A DNA stretch of 64,000 nt from Phascolarctos cinereus (lineage: Eukaryota > Chordata > Mammalia > Diprotodontia > Phascolarctidae): contig NW_018343984.1 in the NCBI RefSeq assembly GCF_002099425.1, positions 16,095,501-16,159,500 of the forward strand, in the 5' to 3' direction. A program made the translations under genes and the position numbers. Below, in pieces: positions 10,485 through 21,464 of this stretch; the stretch's first letter is position 1, and each line of letters opens with the position of its first letter. The notes below the pieces were generated by a model that saw nothing but the letters and a program-made list of their open reading frames with translations, did not search any database and had not been told where the DNA came from.

Positions 10485-10625
10485 GCATATGGCTCATCTG
10501 CTCAATAAGATGAGGTAGTCTTTGATGACAGAGTACTTGTTATACTTCCTCTATGACCCCTTAGGCTCATAAAGTATAGTACTGACACATATAGACACCC
10601 AGTAAAAACTTGTTCGATTGAATTG
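10485..10625 (+). mobile_element. L2 3' end, decayed
   Basis: 'ctatgaccccttaggctcat', 'acacccagtaaaaacttgtt' and 'cgattgaattgg' are an eroded L2 terminus. Confidence 0.5.
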
Positions 10626-10794
10626 GAACAAGATCTGAATAGAAGTTCCATTTGGATGCCTAGCAGAAATGGGATAGGCATTACATGCTACAGTCGTGCG
10701 TTGAAAAACATGAGCTTTCTTCCTTCTTCACTGACCAAATTAAGATGTTCCATCTCATGTGGGCATTCTCCATTCCCTTCCTCTACCACTTTCA

Positions 10795-11244
10795 TTAAAT
10801 CTCAGAGTTGAAAGAGATGTCACTGGACCTAACCTTTGACACCATCTCAATAAGTAGCTTTTTTGTTGTTGCTGTTTTCCCCCTCTGCTTGGAGATTACC
10901 ATATGGGGAGGCAGGAGGGAGGAGGGAGGAGGTATCGTCCACCTCTTGAGATACCAATTCCACTTCTGCACAACTATAGTAATTGGGAGGCTCCTACTTC
11001 TGTCCTCTGGGAACACAGAGAATATATCTTTTCTACAGCATTGCTATTGAAATACATGAAGATGACTATCATGTCTCATCTAATTTTTCTTTTCTTTAGG
11101 CTAAATATGTCTGATCCTTTCAATGGAATCCTGTACGCCCCCTCTTTCAGGCCTCTCTCCAATCTGGTCACCCTCTTCTGGAGGCCTCCATCTTGGCTAG
11201 ATCCTTTCTAATGGAACCAGAACTGAACTCTTCTGGTTGCTGTA
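10795..11244 (-). mobile_element. CR1/L3-family LINE, antisense, part 1
   Basis: 'atacatgaagatgactatca', 'tcttttctttaggctaaata', 'caatctggtcaccctcttct' and 'ggaggcctccatcttggcta' match the antisense 3' portion of vertebrate CR1/L3 elements. It is interrupted at 11245 by family Y and resumes at 11467. Confidence 0.65.
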
Positions 11245-11466
11245 TCACTCCAGTGATTCACATTGAGCTTCACTCAAAACCCACAATCATTTTCAGAAGA
11301 ATTGCATGGCTAGCCACGCCTCCCCCAACTGGAATTTATAAAGTTGGGTTTTTGAGCTGAAGTGTAGGGCTTTTCACTTATCTCTACAAAGTTTTGTCTT
11401 ATTAGATTCAGGCCAGTATTCTAAATTGGCAGGCTCTTTTAAGATACTGAAACTGTAATCCAGCAT
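11245..11466. repeat. Unclassified interspersed repeat, family Y, copy 2
   Basis: About 80% identical by eye to 9991-10196, with a 16-bp extra segment near 11275 ('acccacaatcatttt'). It sits inside an antisense CR1/L3 element: CR1 text stops at 'cagaactgaactcttctgg' just before it and resumes after 11466. Confidence 0.7.
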
Positions 11467-11960
11467 ATTAGCTTTCTCTTACCACTTCATGCCATTTGCA
11501 AACTTTGCACATTTGATTATGTGCATATACCTCCTGTGACATCTAAGTCACTTATGAAGCTGTTGAACAGCATAGAACCAGGGACCAACTCTGGGGGAAT
11601 CATCCAAGAGAACTTCTTCAAAGATGACCTTGAGTCATACAAGATTACTTTTTGTATCATGCCATCCAAGCAGTTTTATATGTATCCATCTATGCTACCA
11701 TCTAGTCCTTATGTCTGTCTTTTCCATGAGAATATCATAAGAAACATAACCAAATGCTTCATGGAAATCAAAACACACTGTATCTATACCATAGTCCTCA
11801 TCTAACAAAAGTTGGATACACCATTAGAAAGTAAATGAAGTTACTCTGGCATGATGTCTTCTTTATCAAGCCATTCTGGCTTTGCATGATTATGAATTCC
11901 CTTTATGAGCTATTCCTTGAGTAAAGTGTTATAGACTTTTGCCAGGAAGAAAAGCAGCCA
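11467..11960 (-). mobile_element. CR1/L3-family LINE, antisense, part 2
   Basis: 'gaagctgttgaacagcatag', 'accagggaccaactctgg', 'gaatatcataagaaacataa' and 'aaatgcttcatggaaatcaa' are the antisense of the CR1/L3 RT region. The + strand 94-residue frame here is the antisense of a LINE and not a gene. Confidence 0.65.
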
Positions 11961-11994
11961 AGTTCACCAACTTAGAGATAGCATGCTCTTCTCT

Positions 11995-12115
11995 TTCTCT
12001 TCCTTACCTCTCTTCATTCCCCCTTCCCTTTTCTGCTTCTTTCCTCCCTTCTTCCCTTTTTTCTTTCCCTTCTTCCTTCCTTCCATACTATTCTTTTCTT
12101 TTCCTATTACAGTCC
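11995..12115. repeat. Pyrimidine (CCTT/CTTT)n low-complexity tract
   Basis: About 120 bp almost wholly C/T on the + strand. Confidence 0.85.
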
Positions 12116-12354
12116 TTTACCCATATTCCATTTAGTGGTACCTCTCTTGTTCCCCATAAACTGTTGAACATCATCACAATCAATGGATGGTCCTTGCAGA
12201 ACCACCTTGGGAAACAGCTTATCTAGGACTGATTAACTCTTTGAAGGCAGCTTGCCATCAGCTGCCCTACTTTCATTTCAAACTCCTTGTTAACCATTTT
12301 TATTTTCTCCATTCACATTTAAAGATCATTCTCCCAGCAGAGTAAAGAGAAGCA

Positions 12355-12500
12355 ATATATGAGTCAAATAAAGAAGCTCTTATTAAAAGCTTGTTATTTG
12401 CCAGGCACCATGCTAAGCACTGGGGATACAAATATGAACAGAAAAGCAGGCCCTGCCTTTCAGGAGCTTACATTCTAATGGGAGAAGATAGCACATGAAA
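12355..12500 (-). mobile_element. L2 3' end, antisense
   Basis: 'ttgccaggcaccatgctaag', 'cactggggatacaaatatga' and 'aggagcttacattctaatgg' form the reverse complement of the L2 3' end. Weak L2-like text may extend to 12690. Confidence 0.7.
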
Positions 12501-12694
12501 GAGACCTAAAAACCACGGCAGTAGGAAGAAGAATCCATGTTGGAATTATGAAGAAAAGCAAAAAGTGGCAAAGTCCAGAGAAAGAAGGATGGCATAAACT
12601 TTTTCAAAATGGAGGTCCTGGGTTGGAATTCATCAATGGAAGAAGGGAGCCTCTGGAGAGGAGGGAAAAGACAACCAAGGCAAGGTGGCAGAGT

Positions 12695-12952
12695 GTTGTT
12701 GTTCAGTCATTTTCAGTCATGTCCAACTCTCTGTGACCCCACTTGGGGTTTTCTTGGCAAAGATACTGGAGTGGTTTGCCATTTCCTTCTCCAGATGATT
12801 TTACAAATGAAGAAACTGAGGCAAACAGGGTTAACTAACCCGACCAGGGTCACACAGATAGGAAGTGTCTGAGGCTAGATTTGTACTTAAGTCTTTCTGA
12901 CTCCAGGCCCAGAGCTCTATCCACTCTGCCACCTCGCTGTCAGTGGCAGAAT
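12695..12952 (-). mobile_element. Marsupial CORE-SINE (MAR1/WSINE type), antisense
   Basis: A complete copy read backwards: 'ttgttgttcagtcattttca', 'gtgaccccacttggggtttt', 'gatactggagtggtttgcca', 'gaaactgaggcaaacagggt', 'gggtcacacagataggaag', and the tRNA-like head 'ctatccactctgccacctcg'. This is a diagnostic marsupial repeat. Confidence 0.9.
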
Positions 12953-13049
12953 ACAGAGAGTGAAATTAGTAGTTCAGCCTTTTCACTATTTTCTGTTATC
13001 ATTCTAGAAAATACTTGTATTTTGAAATGCAGCAGATGTCATAGGATCC

Positions 13050-13240
13050 TAGGAGAACAGATCTACTGCTGGAAAGGAACTTAGAGGTCAGCTAGGCCAA
13101 CCCTTCCATTTTACAGACGAAAAAACTGAAGGCCAGAAAAGTTAAGTGACTTGCATGAAGTGATACAGAGTGTAAGTGCCTAGGGTTTGAACTCATGTCC
13201 CATAACCCTCAGTTCAGCATTCTTTCAACTGCTCCATGTG
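13050..13240 (-). mobile_element. MIR-type SINE, antisense
   Basis: 'ctggaaaggaacttagaggt', 'cttccattttacagacgaaa', 'agttaagtgacttgcatgaa' and 'gggtttgaactcatgtccca' follow antisense order. Confidence 0.75.
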
Positions 13241-13640
13241 GTATCCTTCTCCCGTCACCATAATATCATGCGTATGTACCAGGTTCATGACTTGTTTCCT
13301 GACTTTCGCATCTAATTTCTACTTTACCAGGGTTCACCTGTGACATCATTGTTTCCTTTTCTACCGCCATTGATCCTCAACCAAACACCCTCCACCACAC
13401 ATCCTCACATTGTCCCATTGCCCTTTGTATCTCTCTTTGTCCTTTTTTTTTAATAAAATAGAGAGAGATCCATGTTCTGGGTATGTCAAGGCAATATATA
13501 CCTAGAAAAGCAAATGTACCTCTTTGTGTCAGAGTTTCTAGTTCATCTTCTCTATTACCTAAACTTGTTTATTAATTCTCAACGTATTTATTCTCAAATA
13601 AACACCAAAAAGGGCATTTCCATATACGTGCTAAAATTAG
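13241..13640. other. No recognised feature
   Basis: C/T-rich DNA with an A-rich patch near 13455. It could be eroded L2 but I cannot support that. Confidence 0.35.
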
Positions 13641-13644
13641 AGGA

Positions 13645-13800
13645 TCTTGCTAGTCACCCAGGTTTGAAACTTAAGAGTAATCCTTGACTCCTCAGCTTTT
13701 CCTCACTTCCCTTATCCAACCAGTAATCAGATCCTGTCAATTCTACCTTTATGCCATCTCTCACGTGTATCCCTTCTGGATCTGGGCTTCCCCTCCCCCA
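13645..13800 (+). mobile_element. L2 ORF2 fragment
   Basis: 'gtcacccaggtttgaaactt' then 'taatccttgactcctcag' corresponds to the L2 stretch translating as NLRVILDSS, followed by 'caatcagatcctgtcaattct'-type text. Confidence 0.55.
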
Positions 13801-14139
13801 TCTATACGGCTGATGATGTGATCATGGCCTTCTCCAACTCCCCACGAATGAAGAAAGTCACTTGCTGATGTAGTGACCCACATCAAACGTGGCATCATTT
13901 CAATATCTGTTGCCATATCTATATCATGAGCTATATCTTTATATTTAGATAGTCTTATGTAAGGCTTTGTCTATGGATACATTGCTTACGGATACAAAAT
14001 GATTAGTTTTAGAAGGGGAAGATTCTTGCTGCTGGCAGATCAAGCAAATCCTGCTGTAGAAGGTGGTGTTGAGTTACTTGAAGGAGACTAAGTATTCAAA
14101 GAGCCAGAGGTATGGCAGCCGATGAAAAGGAATGAAGAC

Positions 14140-14530
14140 AGGAAATAATAGGGATAATTATGAGGAAAAGCAAGAGTATCAGTTTGATCAGACCATAAAG
14201 CACATGAAGGGGAGTATTGTCTTATTAGTCTGTGCAGTTAGGTTGGGGGCCAGTTGTCAAGGGCTATAAATGGCAAACAGAAGAATTTACATTTGATTCC
14301 AAGGGCCACAGAGAAGATAGGAAGACATTAGAATTTACTGAAAAAGGCAGTGACAAGGTCAGGCTTTCGTTTTAGGAAACCCACTCTGGCAGTTGTATAG
14401 ATGGATTGAAGTAGGCAGATACTTGAACTAAGGAAGCCAATAAAAATGCTTTTGCAATGGTCTGAGTGAGAGATTATGGGGCCCTGAATTAGAGTAATGG
14501 TTTATGGGTAGAGGAAAAATGGAGAGAATG
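14140..14530 (-). mobile_element. L2 fragment, antisense
   Basis: 'ttgggggccagttgtcaagg', 'gctataaatggcaaacagaa', 'gcagtgacaaggtcaggctt' and 'tttgcaatggtctgagtgag' match the antisense L2 ORF2 C-terminus. It abuts the L1 at 14535. Confidence 0.65.
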
Positions 14531-14821
14531 GATGAAAAATTAAAAGTATAAATTAAATATATAGAGATGATAAAATTATGCCAATTGGAAGTTGACATGA
14601 TGGTTTATATAGGGAAACCCAGAGAACCAGCAAATGAACTATTTGAGACAATCAACTGCATCAGTAAAAATCAGAATACAAAATAAATTACAAAAAACCG
14701 TAAGTATTCTTATAAAGCAATAATAAAAGAGGGATTAAAAAATGAGAAGTCCTATTCAAAATAACCATAAAACACACCGAAAAATCTAGCAGTCAGTAAA
14801 CCAAGACACACTCAAGGAAGG

Positions 14822-15047
14822 ACTAAATGAATGAAAAACATTTATTAAATGCATACTATACATTAAACCCTATGTTATTCACTCAAGACACAATTAGAAA
14901 GTGAGATAGTCCTTCATTTGAAGGAGCTCACATTTTAATTTGGGAGACAACACATATTGGGAGATTCCGTTGCAGGGCAGATGGAAGGAGACAACACTTC
15001 CAAAGTTGCAGCTACTGTGAAGACAGCCAAGCTGGGGCATTTTTAGA
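14822..15047 (-). mobile_element. L2 3' end inserted in L1, antisense
   Basis: 'aacatttattaaatgcatac', 'ttgaaggagctcacatttta' and 'atttgggagacaacacata' are antisense L2. L1 text stops at about 14820 ('gacacactcaaggaagg') and resumes at about 15050 with the next L1 ORF2 segment. Confidence 0.65.
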
Positions 15048-15454
15048 ATGTACTAGAACTCATGTAAAACCTATATAAGTGCACTTACAAAATACTTTTT
15101 ACAGAAATGAAGAATTATATAAATAATTAGGAACATATTCAGTGTTCATGGTAAGCTGTGGTAATGTAATCAAAATGACCGTGCTGCCTAAATTAATTTT
15201 CAGATTTGGTGCCATGCCAATTAAACTATCAAGGGGGTACTTTATAGAGCTAGACAAAATAATAACAGAATTCATTTGAAGGAACAAAAGGTCAGGAGTC
15301 TCAAGGGAAATCATGAAAGAAAGTAGGAATGAAGGGGGAATAGCACTTCCAGACCTCAAATTATATTGCAAGGTAATAATCATCAAAAACTATTTGGTAC
15401 CTTTTTGAGGGAAGGGAAAGAGACTGGAACTGTGATTTCATCTGTATTTAAACT

Positions 15455-15475
15455 GTTCTTTTTTTTTTTTAAATG
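15455..15475. repeat. Poly-T/A-rich patches in L1
   Basis: A T11 run at 15460 and several A8-A10 runs at 15600-15640 are low-complexity expansions inside the decayed L1. Confidence 0.6.
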
Positions 15476-17041
15476 GACACTACTGGAAAAGATTAGATAC
15501 GGAAAAAAATAAAAATACTCAAATTCATGAACACAGGGTTCTATACACCCCAAAATACAAACTACACCGACAAGGATTCCATATTTGACAGGAAATTAAA
15601 AAAAAAATAAAAACCTAGAAAGCAGCTTGGAAAAAAAAAATAAGTTCTGACTGTATACTTGACAAATATAAACCACTTTTTTAAAAATGGAAGAAATGGA
15701 AGCATCTTTCATAACTCCAGCTTGGGTAAGAGTTCTTAAACAAGAGACAGGAAATCACAAAATATAAAATATATCATTTCAATTACATGAAATTGTACAA
15801 ACAAAATCAATGTAGATGGATAAGAAAGGGAAATATTTACATTAAATGTCTCTGTTAAGGGTCTGGTATTCAAGATATATAGGGAATTTTATAAATATGT
15901 AGTACCCTAATAAATTCCCCAATTCCATAAGTGTTCAAACAGTATGAACAGATAGTTTTTAAGAGAAGAATTGCAAATTATTAACCACCATATAAAGGAT
16001 TACTCCAAATATAATGACAACTGCTAATAAAAACAATAAAGAGGTTTCAGGTTTCACTCAGAAAGTTGGCAAAGATGGCAAAAAAAAATGCAGTCAATTT
16101 TGGAAGGTCTGCAGAAAGACAGGTAAACAAATTTATTGTTAGTAGGAATGTGAATTGGTCCAACCTTTATGTGAAGCAATTCAGAATTGTGGAGAAAGTC
16201 ACTAAATATCTGGAATAGCGACCAAAGATATCATTGCTAGGCATATACCCCCAAAGACCTCAGAGACAGAAATCATGTTCCACATACACTAAAATAGTCA
16301 TTTGAGTAATGTTTGGTGGTAGTGGCAAAGAATTATAAGCAAATTAGAGAGCTGTTAATTGTGGACTTACTAAAGAAATTTTGGTATATGAATTTAAGAA
16401 AATATTGTTGTACCATGAGAAAAGGTGAATATGAAGATTTCAGGGAGACATGAGAAGACTGATATTAAATAATAAAAGGAAGCAGAATCAGGAAAATACT
16501 GCATTGTGGCTACAACAGTTTAAATAAAAAAAACAATAAAATGAAAGTAAACGCTATATAGTTAAAATGGCCAAAGTTGATGCTAGAAAAGAGTTAAGGA
16601 AATCTTCCTTCCTGTATTCACTTTCAGCGGTGGGGAACTATGGATGTCAAATGCTGTGTGTGCTTTCAGACATGGTTGATGTGTTGATTGATACTGCTGG
16701 GTTTTTTTGTTTTTATTTAATCTATGTTACAAGGAAAGACTCATTGATAGGGAAAAGGAAGGGGCACATCTGTAAATTAATATGATATAGAAGCAATAGA
16801 CGCCAATAAAGCAAGCAAAAATGTTATTGATAACAAAAAAAACCCTATGATAATTAGTTGAAGAGAAGTGATCATGTTTTCTCGAAGTCTATGCAAATAA
16901 AGCATAAGTGCTTAGAGGTCATAGAAAACTGGAAAGACATTAATTTCAGACATGGTTATATTTTCTGCACATCTTTTCTCTGAGGATTAGCTTACCTAAG
17001 TTTGGAGAAGTTCAAAACCAGAAGACTGGTAATCAGGTGAT

Positions 17042-17084
17042 TAAATTTATCTATATATCTATCCATCTATCTATCTGTCTAGAC
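17042..17084. repeat. (TATC)n microsatellite
   Basis: About nine TATC/CATC/TGTC units. Confidence 0.93.
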
Positions 17085-17099
17085 AAGAAGCGTTGAATA

Positions 17100-17880
17100 A
17101 AGTGAAACATAAATCAAGCTGTTGCTATTTGTTAATATTTATTTAAATCTTGCTCTGAACTTTATTTCCTTTGATTATTTATGGAAATGTTGGTAATTAC
17201 TGGTTAGTTTATCTATGATCTACCAGTCCTCTCTATCTGACTAGTCCTCTAGTCTAACAAGTCCTACTCTGATGTCTTATCATTATGTAGAGGTGACCCT
17301 AAGTTTTCAAAAGCAACACCAGTAGAGAAGAAGCTGTGGTTGGTTCTATCACGTCGAAAAATTTCTGGCTTTGTCCTGGAAATAGATTATGTCTTCTTTT
17401 GGAAGAATACTCTAACTATGCATAGAAATGCTCACCTCCAGTAGGCTAGCTATTTAGTGATAAATTATTTGGCCAAAGACTACCTATGAAACAAAGAAAA
17501 ATAATAAGTTCTTATTAGTATTTTATAGCTTCTGTATGTTCTGCAGTGATTGTGGAAGAGTTTTGAGAAAGGGGTCAGAGGGTACTAAGAATCATGTTTT
17601 TGTTTTTTGTTTTGTATTGTTTTGTTTTATCTTCTTTAAGTATTAACTTAACAATTCATACATTAACTGTAAGAATATTGTCAAAACACCAGTGAGTAAG
17701 AGGGCATTCTAATGGAGGAACTAAATCCTATCAAGTCTTGACATTCTTGCTATTAAGTAATCTAAAAGATAAAAGGGAGTTGTACCTCCGTAGGTGAATA
17801 GCTCACAGGTTGTCACTGGAGAGGCAGATAGAAAGATTTGGCACACTGAGCTTCCTCATGTATCCAAAGGCAACATGAAG
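17100..17880. other. No recognised feature
   Basis: AT-rich DNA with no gene or repeat that I can name. T/G-rich slippage occurs at 17599-17640. Confidence 0.4.
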
Positions 17881-17884
17881 CTTT

Positions 17885-18310
17885 TCCATGGGATGTTGAG
17901 TCATGTCACATTGCAGTGCTCATGATACATACTTGGAAAAAGACCATCATAAAAATAATTGCAGTTTATATGCCAACATCTGTTGCAAAGGCTAAAGAGG
18001 CAGAGTAATTCTATGAAGAAGTCAAAACTATACTCCAAATTAAATACAGATACACTTTCATATTTGGTGACTTCAGTGTGGAGGTAGGCATAGCTGAGGA
18101 TATGTGTGTGTATGTATGTATGTATATATATATGAGGACATATATATGTGCATACATACACACACGTGTACACACATGTACACAATGTATATATACATTG
18201 CAGACGTATACAAATATACACATATACATACATACGTGTTGGGACCATACAGTTTAGGACTAAGATACGATAGAAATCAAAGACTTGTAGACCCTTTCAC
18301 CAATGTACCA
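17885..18310 (+). mobile_element. RTE-clade LINE endonuclease fragment
   Basis: The + strand translation near 17950-18090 reads IIAVYMPTSVAKAKEAE.FYEEVK...FIFGDFSVEVG. This matches the apurinic endonuclease of RTE/BovB elements (typically YAPT...EEEFYEEL...GDFNAKVG). After a microsatellite (18095-18240) it resumes with LGPYSLGLRYDRNQRLVDP, the equivalent of the GLGxRNERGxxLVDF block. An internal stop replaces one residue, and the SDH-box DFN is DFS. It is a dead fragment, about 140 codons. Confidence 0.65.
18095..18240. repeat. (TATG/CACA)n microsatellite inside RTE fragment
   Basis: Alternating TG/TATG followed by CA/CATA units. The 72- to 115-residue frames on both strands are translations of this tract. 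Confidence 0.9.
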
Positions 18311-18394
18311 TTAATATTTTATGTGAGTAAAGAATTACAATGCTCTGAGCATATAGCAAACATTAAATAATGTCACAAAAATAAAACTTGTTGT

Positions 18395-18628
18395 TGGTGG
18401 TGGTGATAGTGGTGTTGACCCCAACTGAGGTTTTCTTAGCAAAGATACTGGAGTGGTTGCCATTTCCTTCTCCAACTCATTTTACAGATGAGGAAACTCA
18501 GACAAGCAGGGTTGAGTGTCTTGCCCAAGGTCACACAGGTAGTAAGTGTCTGAGGTCTGATTCGAACTCAGGTCTTTCTGATTTCAAGACTGGTGCACTA
18601 TCCACTTCACCACTGAGCTGCCCTGAAG
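18395..18628 (-). mobile_element. Marsupial CORE-SINE, antisense
   Basis: 'ggttttcttagcaaagatac', 'tggagtggttgccatttcct', 'ttgcccaaggtcacacaggt' and the head 'ctatccacttcaccactgag'. Confidence 0.88.
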
Positions 18629-18719
18629 AGAGAACATTAGTAACTGACCATCCATATTCCTACTTTTCATCTCTGTAAACTGCTAGTACTCACCTTCCCA
18701 AATGAACTTGCATTTAAAT

Positions 18720-18850
18720 ATGACAAACATACACACATACACACAAATATATGTGTATGTGTATATATTTATATATAGTATATATGTCCATGTTGTATGT
18801 ATGTGTCTACATATACATACACACACATATATGCACACATATATGTATAT
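18720..18850. repeat. (CA/TATG)n microsatellite
   Basis: Irregular CA, TG and TA units. The same texture continues at 18925-19000 and 19050-19090. Confidence 0.85.
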
Positions 18851-18851
18851 T

Positions 18852-18926
18852 GCAGTGTGTAGCATAGTTCCTGGCACATAGTAGAATCTTACTAAATATC
18901 TGTTGATTGCATAATCTGAAGGAACA
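18852..18926 (+). mobile_element. L2 3' tip with flank shared with 19262
   Basis: 'catagttcctggcacatagt' and 'cttactaaatatctgttgat' are an L2 terminus. It is followed by 'tgcataatctgaaggaa', nearly repeated after the L2 tip at 19140-19288. Confidence 0.65.
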
Positions 18927-19139
18927 CATATACATATACAAACATACATATTTCTGTGTCTATATGTGTATATCTTCTGATAAAATCAAAATTCCAGCTG
19001 AGATTTGTGTTTGATATGATTAATGAAGGAAGGCATAAGTTATTTTTTGATAGATATATACATATATATGTATTTGCATATAGACATTTGTACGTATTTG
19101 TTATATTTATTAACTTTATATTTTTGCTATACATGTGCA

Positions 19140-19288
19140 CTTGTCTCCTCAATTAGAATGTAAACTCCTTGAAAGAAGGAATTGTTTTGTTTTTGTGCTG
19201 GTATCCCAGTGCCTAGCACAGCACTTGGCACATAGTAGGACCTTAATAAATATTGCTGATTGGTTGATTGCATAATTGGAAGGAATAG
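19140..19288 (+). mobile_element. L2 3' end
   Basis: 'tagaatgtaaactccttgaa', 'cagcacttggcacatagtag' and 'gaccttaataaatattgctg' followed by an attggttgattg tail and 'cataattggaaggaa'. Confidence 0.78.
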
Positions 19289-19289
19289 C

Positions 19290-19980
19290 CACACTGATGA
19301 AATATTATATCTGTTGGAACTTCAAAGTATAACCCTATTTAAACAGAGTAATAATCAGAAAATTAAGTAGGCAATATCGCCCGGTACCAGTGTTCACCTG
19401 ATAAAAGCTTCCTGAAATATAGAGTATACATAGTCTATGAGAGAAATCAAACCCACAGAATCATGATCGATGTCACAATGGTAAAAACCAAACCAAAAGA
19501 AACTTTTCTTCATGCTATGAAGTTCATTTAATTCTAGAGGCTGGAGTAACGTTTTGGAAGTTTAGAAAGGCTGAGTTTTTTATTGTGGAATTATTTCCGA
19601 AAATGAAAATCCTGAGCAGGCAATGAGTAATGTCCATTTGCTATTGCCCAATGTTTGTCAATGCCATGAAGGAAATCATTCCCATTCTCATGGTGCTCTA
19701 AAGCAGAGGACGAATGAATGTCCTTTGGAATCACCTGCTATGAGGGCTGGGCTGGATGCAGGATTGCTAGTCTTTGGAGCTGGGGGTGCTGCCATTTTGC
19801 TAGGCACTTGGAGAGAAAAAGCCAAAAAATAAACAACACTCCCACACACACTCACAGGCACACACACATCCTAAATAGTCCTTGCCCTCAAGTAGCTTCC
19901 ATTAGATTGTAATGCTTTGTGTTCTATCTTATCTTCCTACTGCAATATAAATTATGTGTAATAACTGCATCTTTTACTTC
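19290..19980. other. No recognised feature
   Basis: Mostly unique-looking. A 69-residue + frame at 19623-19832 (MSNVHLLLPN...) has no recognised domain and no supporting context. A small (CA)n tract lies at 19843-19872. Confidence 0.4.
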
Positions 19981-19984
19981 CTCT

Positions 19985-20045
19985 TGCTTTTTAGTTCAAT
20001 ATTTTACACTTGGAAGACACTCTACAAATATTTCTTGAATTGAAT
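19985..20045 (+). mobile_element. L2 3' tip
   Basis: 'tttagttcaatattttacac' and 'ctctacaaatatttcttgaa' followed by ttgaattt are a diverged L2 terminus. Confidence 0.45.
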
Positions 20046-20049
20046 TTAG

Positions 20050-20400
20050 AAAAAAAATGTTAGCTTATATTTACATGGTTATTCAGAATTTACAAAGCAT
20101 TTACTTACAACTGCTCTCTACTTTGATCAGCATGGCAATCCTGTGAGGTCAGCACTGCAGATATTATTTAAACATTGAAAAACTAGAAGTGTTATATGAA
20201 AGTGAGTTATTATTATCACTTTTGTTATTATTGTTATTTATTATTTAACAATGCAACTTTTACAGATAGGTAAACAAAGGCTCAAAGGTTCAATGACTAC
20301 CCCAGGATCGCAAAGCTAGTAAATGGTAGTGGCAGGATTTGAACCCAGTTCTACCCTGAGTCCAAGCCCAGATCTCCTTCTAACAGACCATGCCTTCCTT
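20050..20400 (-). mobile_element. MIR/MIR3-like SINE, antisense
   Basis: 'aatttacaaagcatttactt', 'atcctgtgaggtcagcact', an AT-rich TTA-type expansion at 20205-20250, then 'aggatttgaacccagttcta' and 'gagtccaagcccagatctcc'. Confidence 0.72.
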
Positions 20401-20404
20401 TATC

Positions 20405-21065
20405 CATCACATCAAACACAACCCTCAACTGGAATTCCTGATTTAGTCAGAATCTAAGGAAATGTAGTGTAAAGGAAGCAGAATCTCTAGATAAATCATT
20501 TCCCTCCTAATTTGTTCCTACTCCCATGAACTCTTGGTCTGGGAGTCATCTCCTGCCAAAGATAGCAGCCTCAACTTTAACCCCAGGGTCAACTTGCAAT
20601 GTTGGCTTGTAAAAGTGAGGGTAACTGTAGCTTAGGTCACTGGAGAATTTGTTCTTCCTCATTCCAAAGGCAACATGAATGCTTCTTTTGCAGTTCTTGG
20701 GAACTCTAGCCCCTTTCTTCCTTATCTTAGAAATCTTCATGAGAGCTGTGCCCTAGCTTGGCTTATACAGTTATCCCTTCCACATCACGGGGCTTAAGGG
20801 GTGTGGTAACTCTGTGATCTGGAAAATCTGCATAAAAAATTTTGGCCCTCTCTTTATACCAGAGAAGAAGTCTGAATTTCTTCTTTTTCTTTTATGAGGT
20901 GTTTACAATTAAGTATTTGGGTTAAGTATTTGGTCACAGGGCTCTATGTGGGCTGTGGCTTCCTCAAAACTCCCCCAAAATTCCCTTTTAATTTCTTCTG
21001 CCAACCCATGAGATATTGAAAATGCAATGGGGAAAGTCAGGATATGAAAGGCAAAACCGTATAAC
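20405..21065. other. No recognised feature
   Basis: No gene or repeat recognised. The minus-strand 64-codon frame at 20546-20740 looks like chance. Confidence 0.4.
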
Positions 21066-21069
21066 AAAC

Positions 21070-21130
21070 AAAACTTTGCACAGTGCACGGCACATAGTAA
21101 GTACTGAACAAAAGCTTGCTGACATTACTA
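21070..21130 (+). mobile_element. L2 3' tip
   Basis: 'cacagtgcacggcacatagt' and 'aagtactgaacaaaagcttg'. Confidence 0.65.
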
Positions 21131-21294
21131 TAGCTTTCCTAGACTTAGAGCAGCCCTTGTTAATTTGATTGCTATTCTATGAGTCTGTTGGATATTTTGG
21201 CCTGCTCTTCCCCATCTCTTCATTTGGAGCCCAGTTAAACCTTCCCATCATCTGACCATTAGTGAGTCCTACCTGTTTCAACAAGCACTCCACT

Positions 21295-21370
21295 TCATTC
21301 ATTCCAGTGCTTAGCACAGTGCCTGGCATGTAGTAGGTGATTAATAAAGGTTTATTGATTGATTAACTGT
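21295..21370 (+). mobile_element. L2 3' tip
   Basis: 'cagtgcttagcacagtgcct' and 'taataaaggtttattgatt' followed by gatt units. Confidence 0.78.
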
Positions 21371-21464
21371 TCTGCTTCAAGGTCTGGCTGATGTCACGTA
21401 CATTCGTATTGTCCTAAGAACTTCCTAGATCCTCTGAGGACATAATGTCTCTTGCTGGGCCTAG

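Larger units (their letters stand above)
14535..16820 (+). mobile_element. L1 3' half (ORF2 RT to 3' end) with L2 insertion
   Basis: Begins in the RT domain ('tgacatgatggtttatatag', equivalent to DDMMVYLENP). It continues 'ccaattaaactatcaagggg', 'gacaaaataataacagaatt', 'cacttccagacctcaaatta', then ORF2 C-terminus ('agatatcattgctaggcata') and a 3'UTR ending near 'gacgccaataaagc'. It is 5'-truncated and stop-ridden. The 3'UTR type matches 53640-54350. Confidence 0.8.

Noticed and set aside
19623-19832. 69-codon frame MSNVHLLLPN with His-Ser run
   Set aside because: No homolog recognised; a histidine-rich short stretch alone is not evidence.
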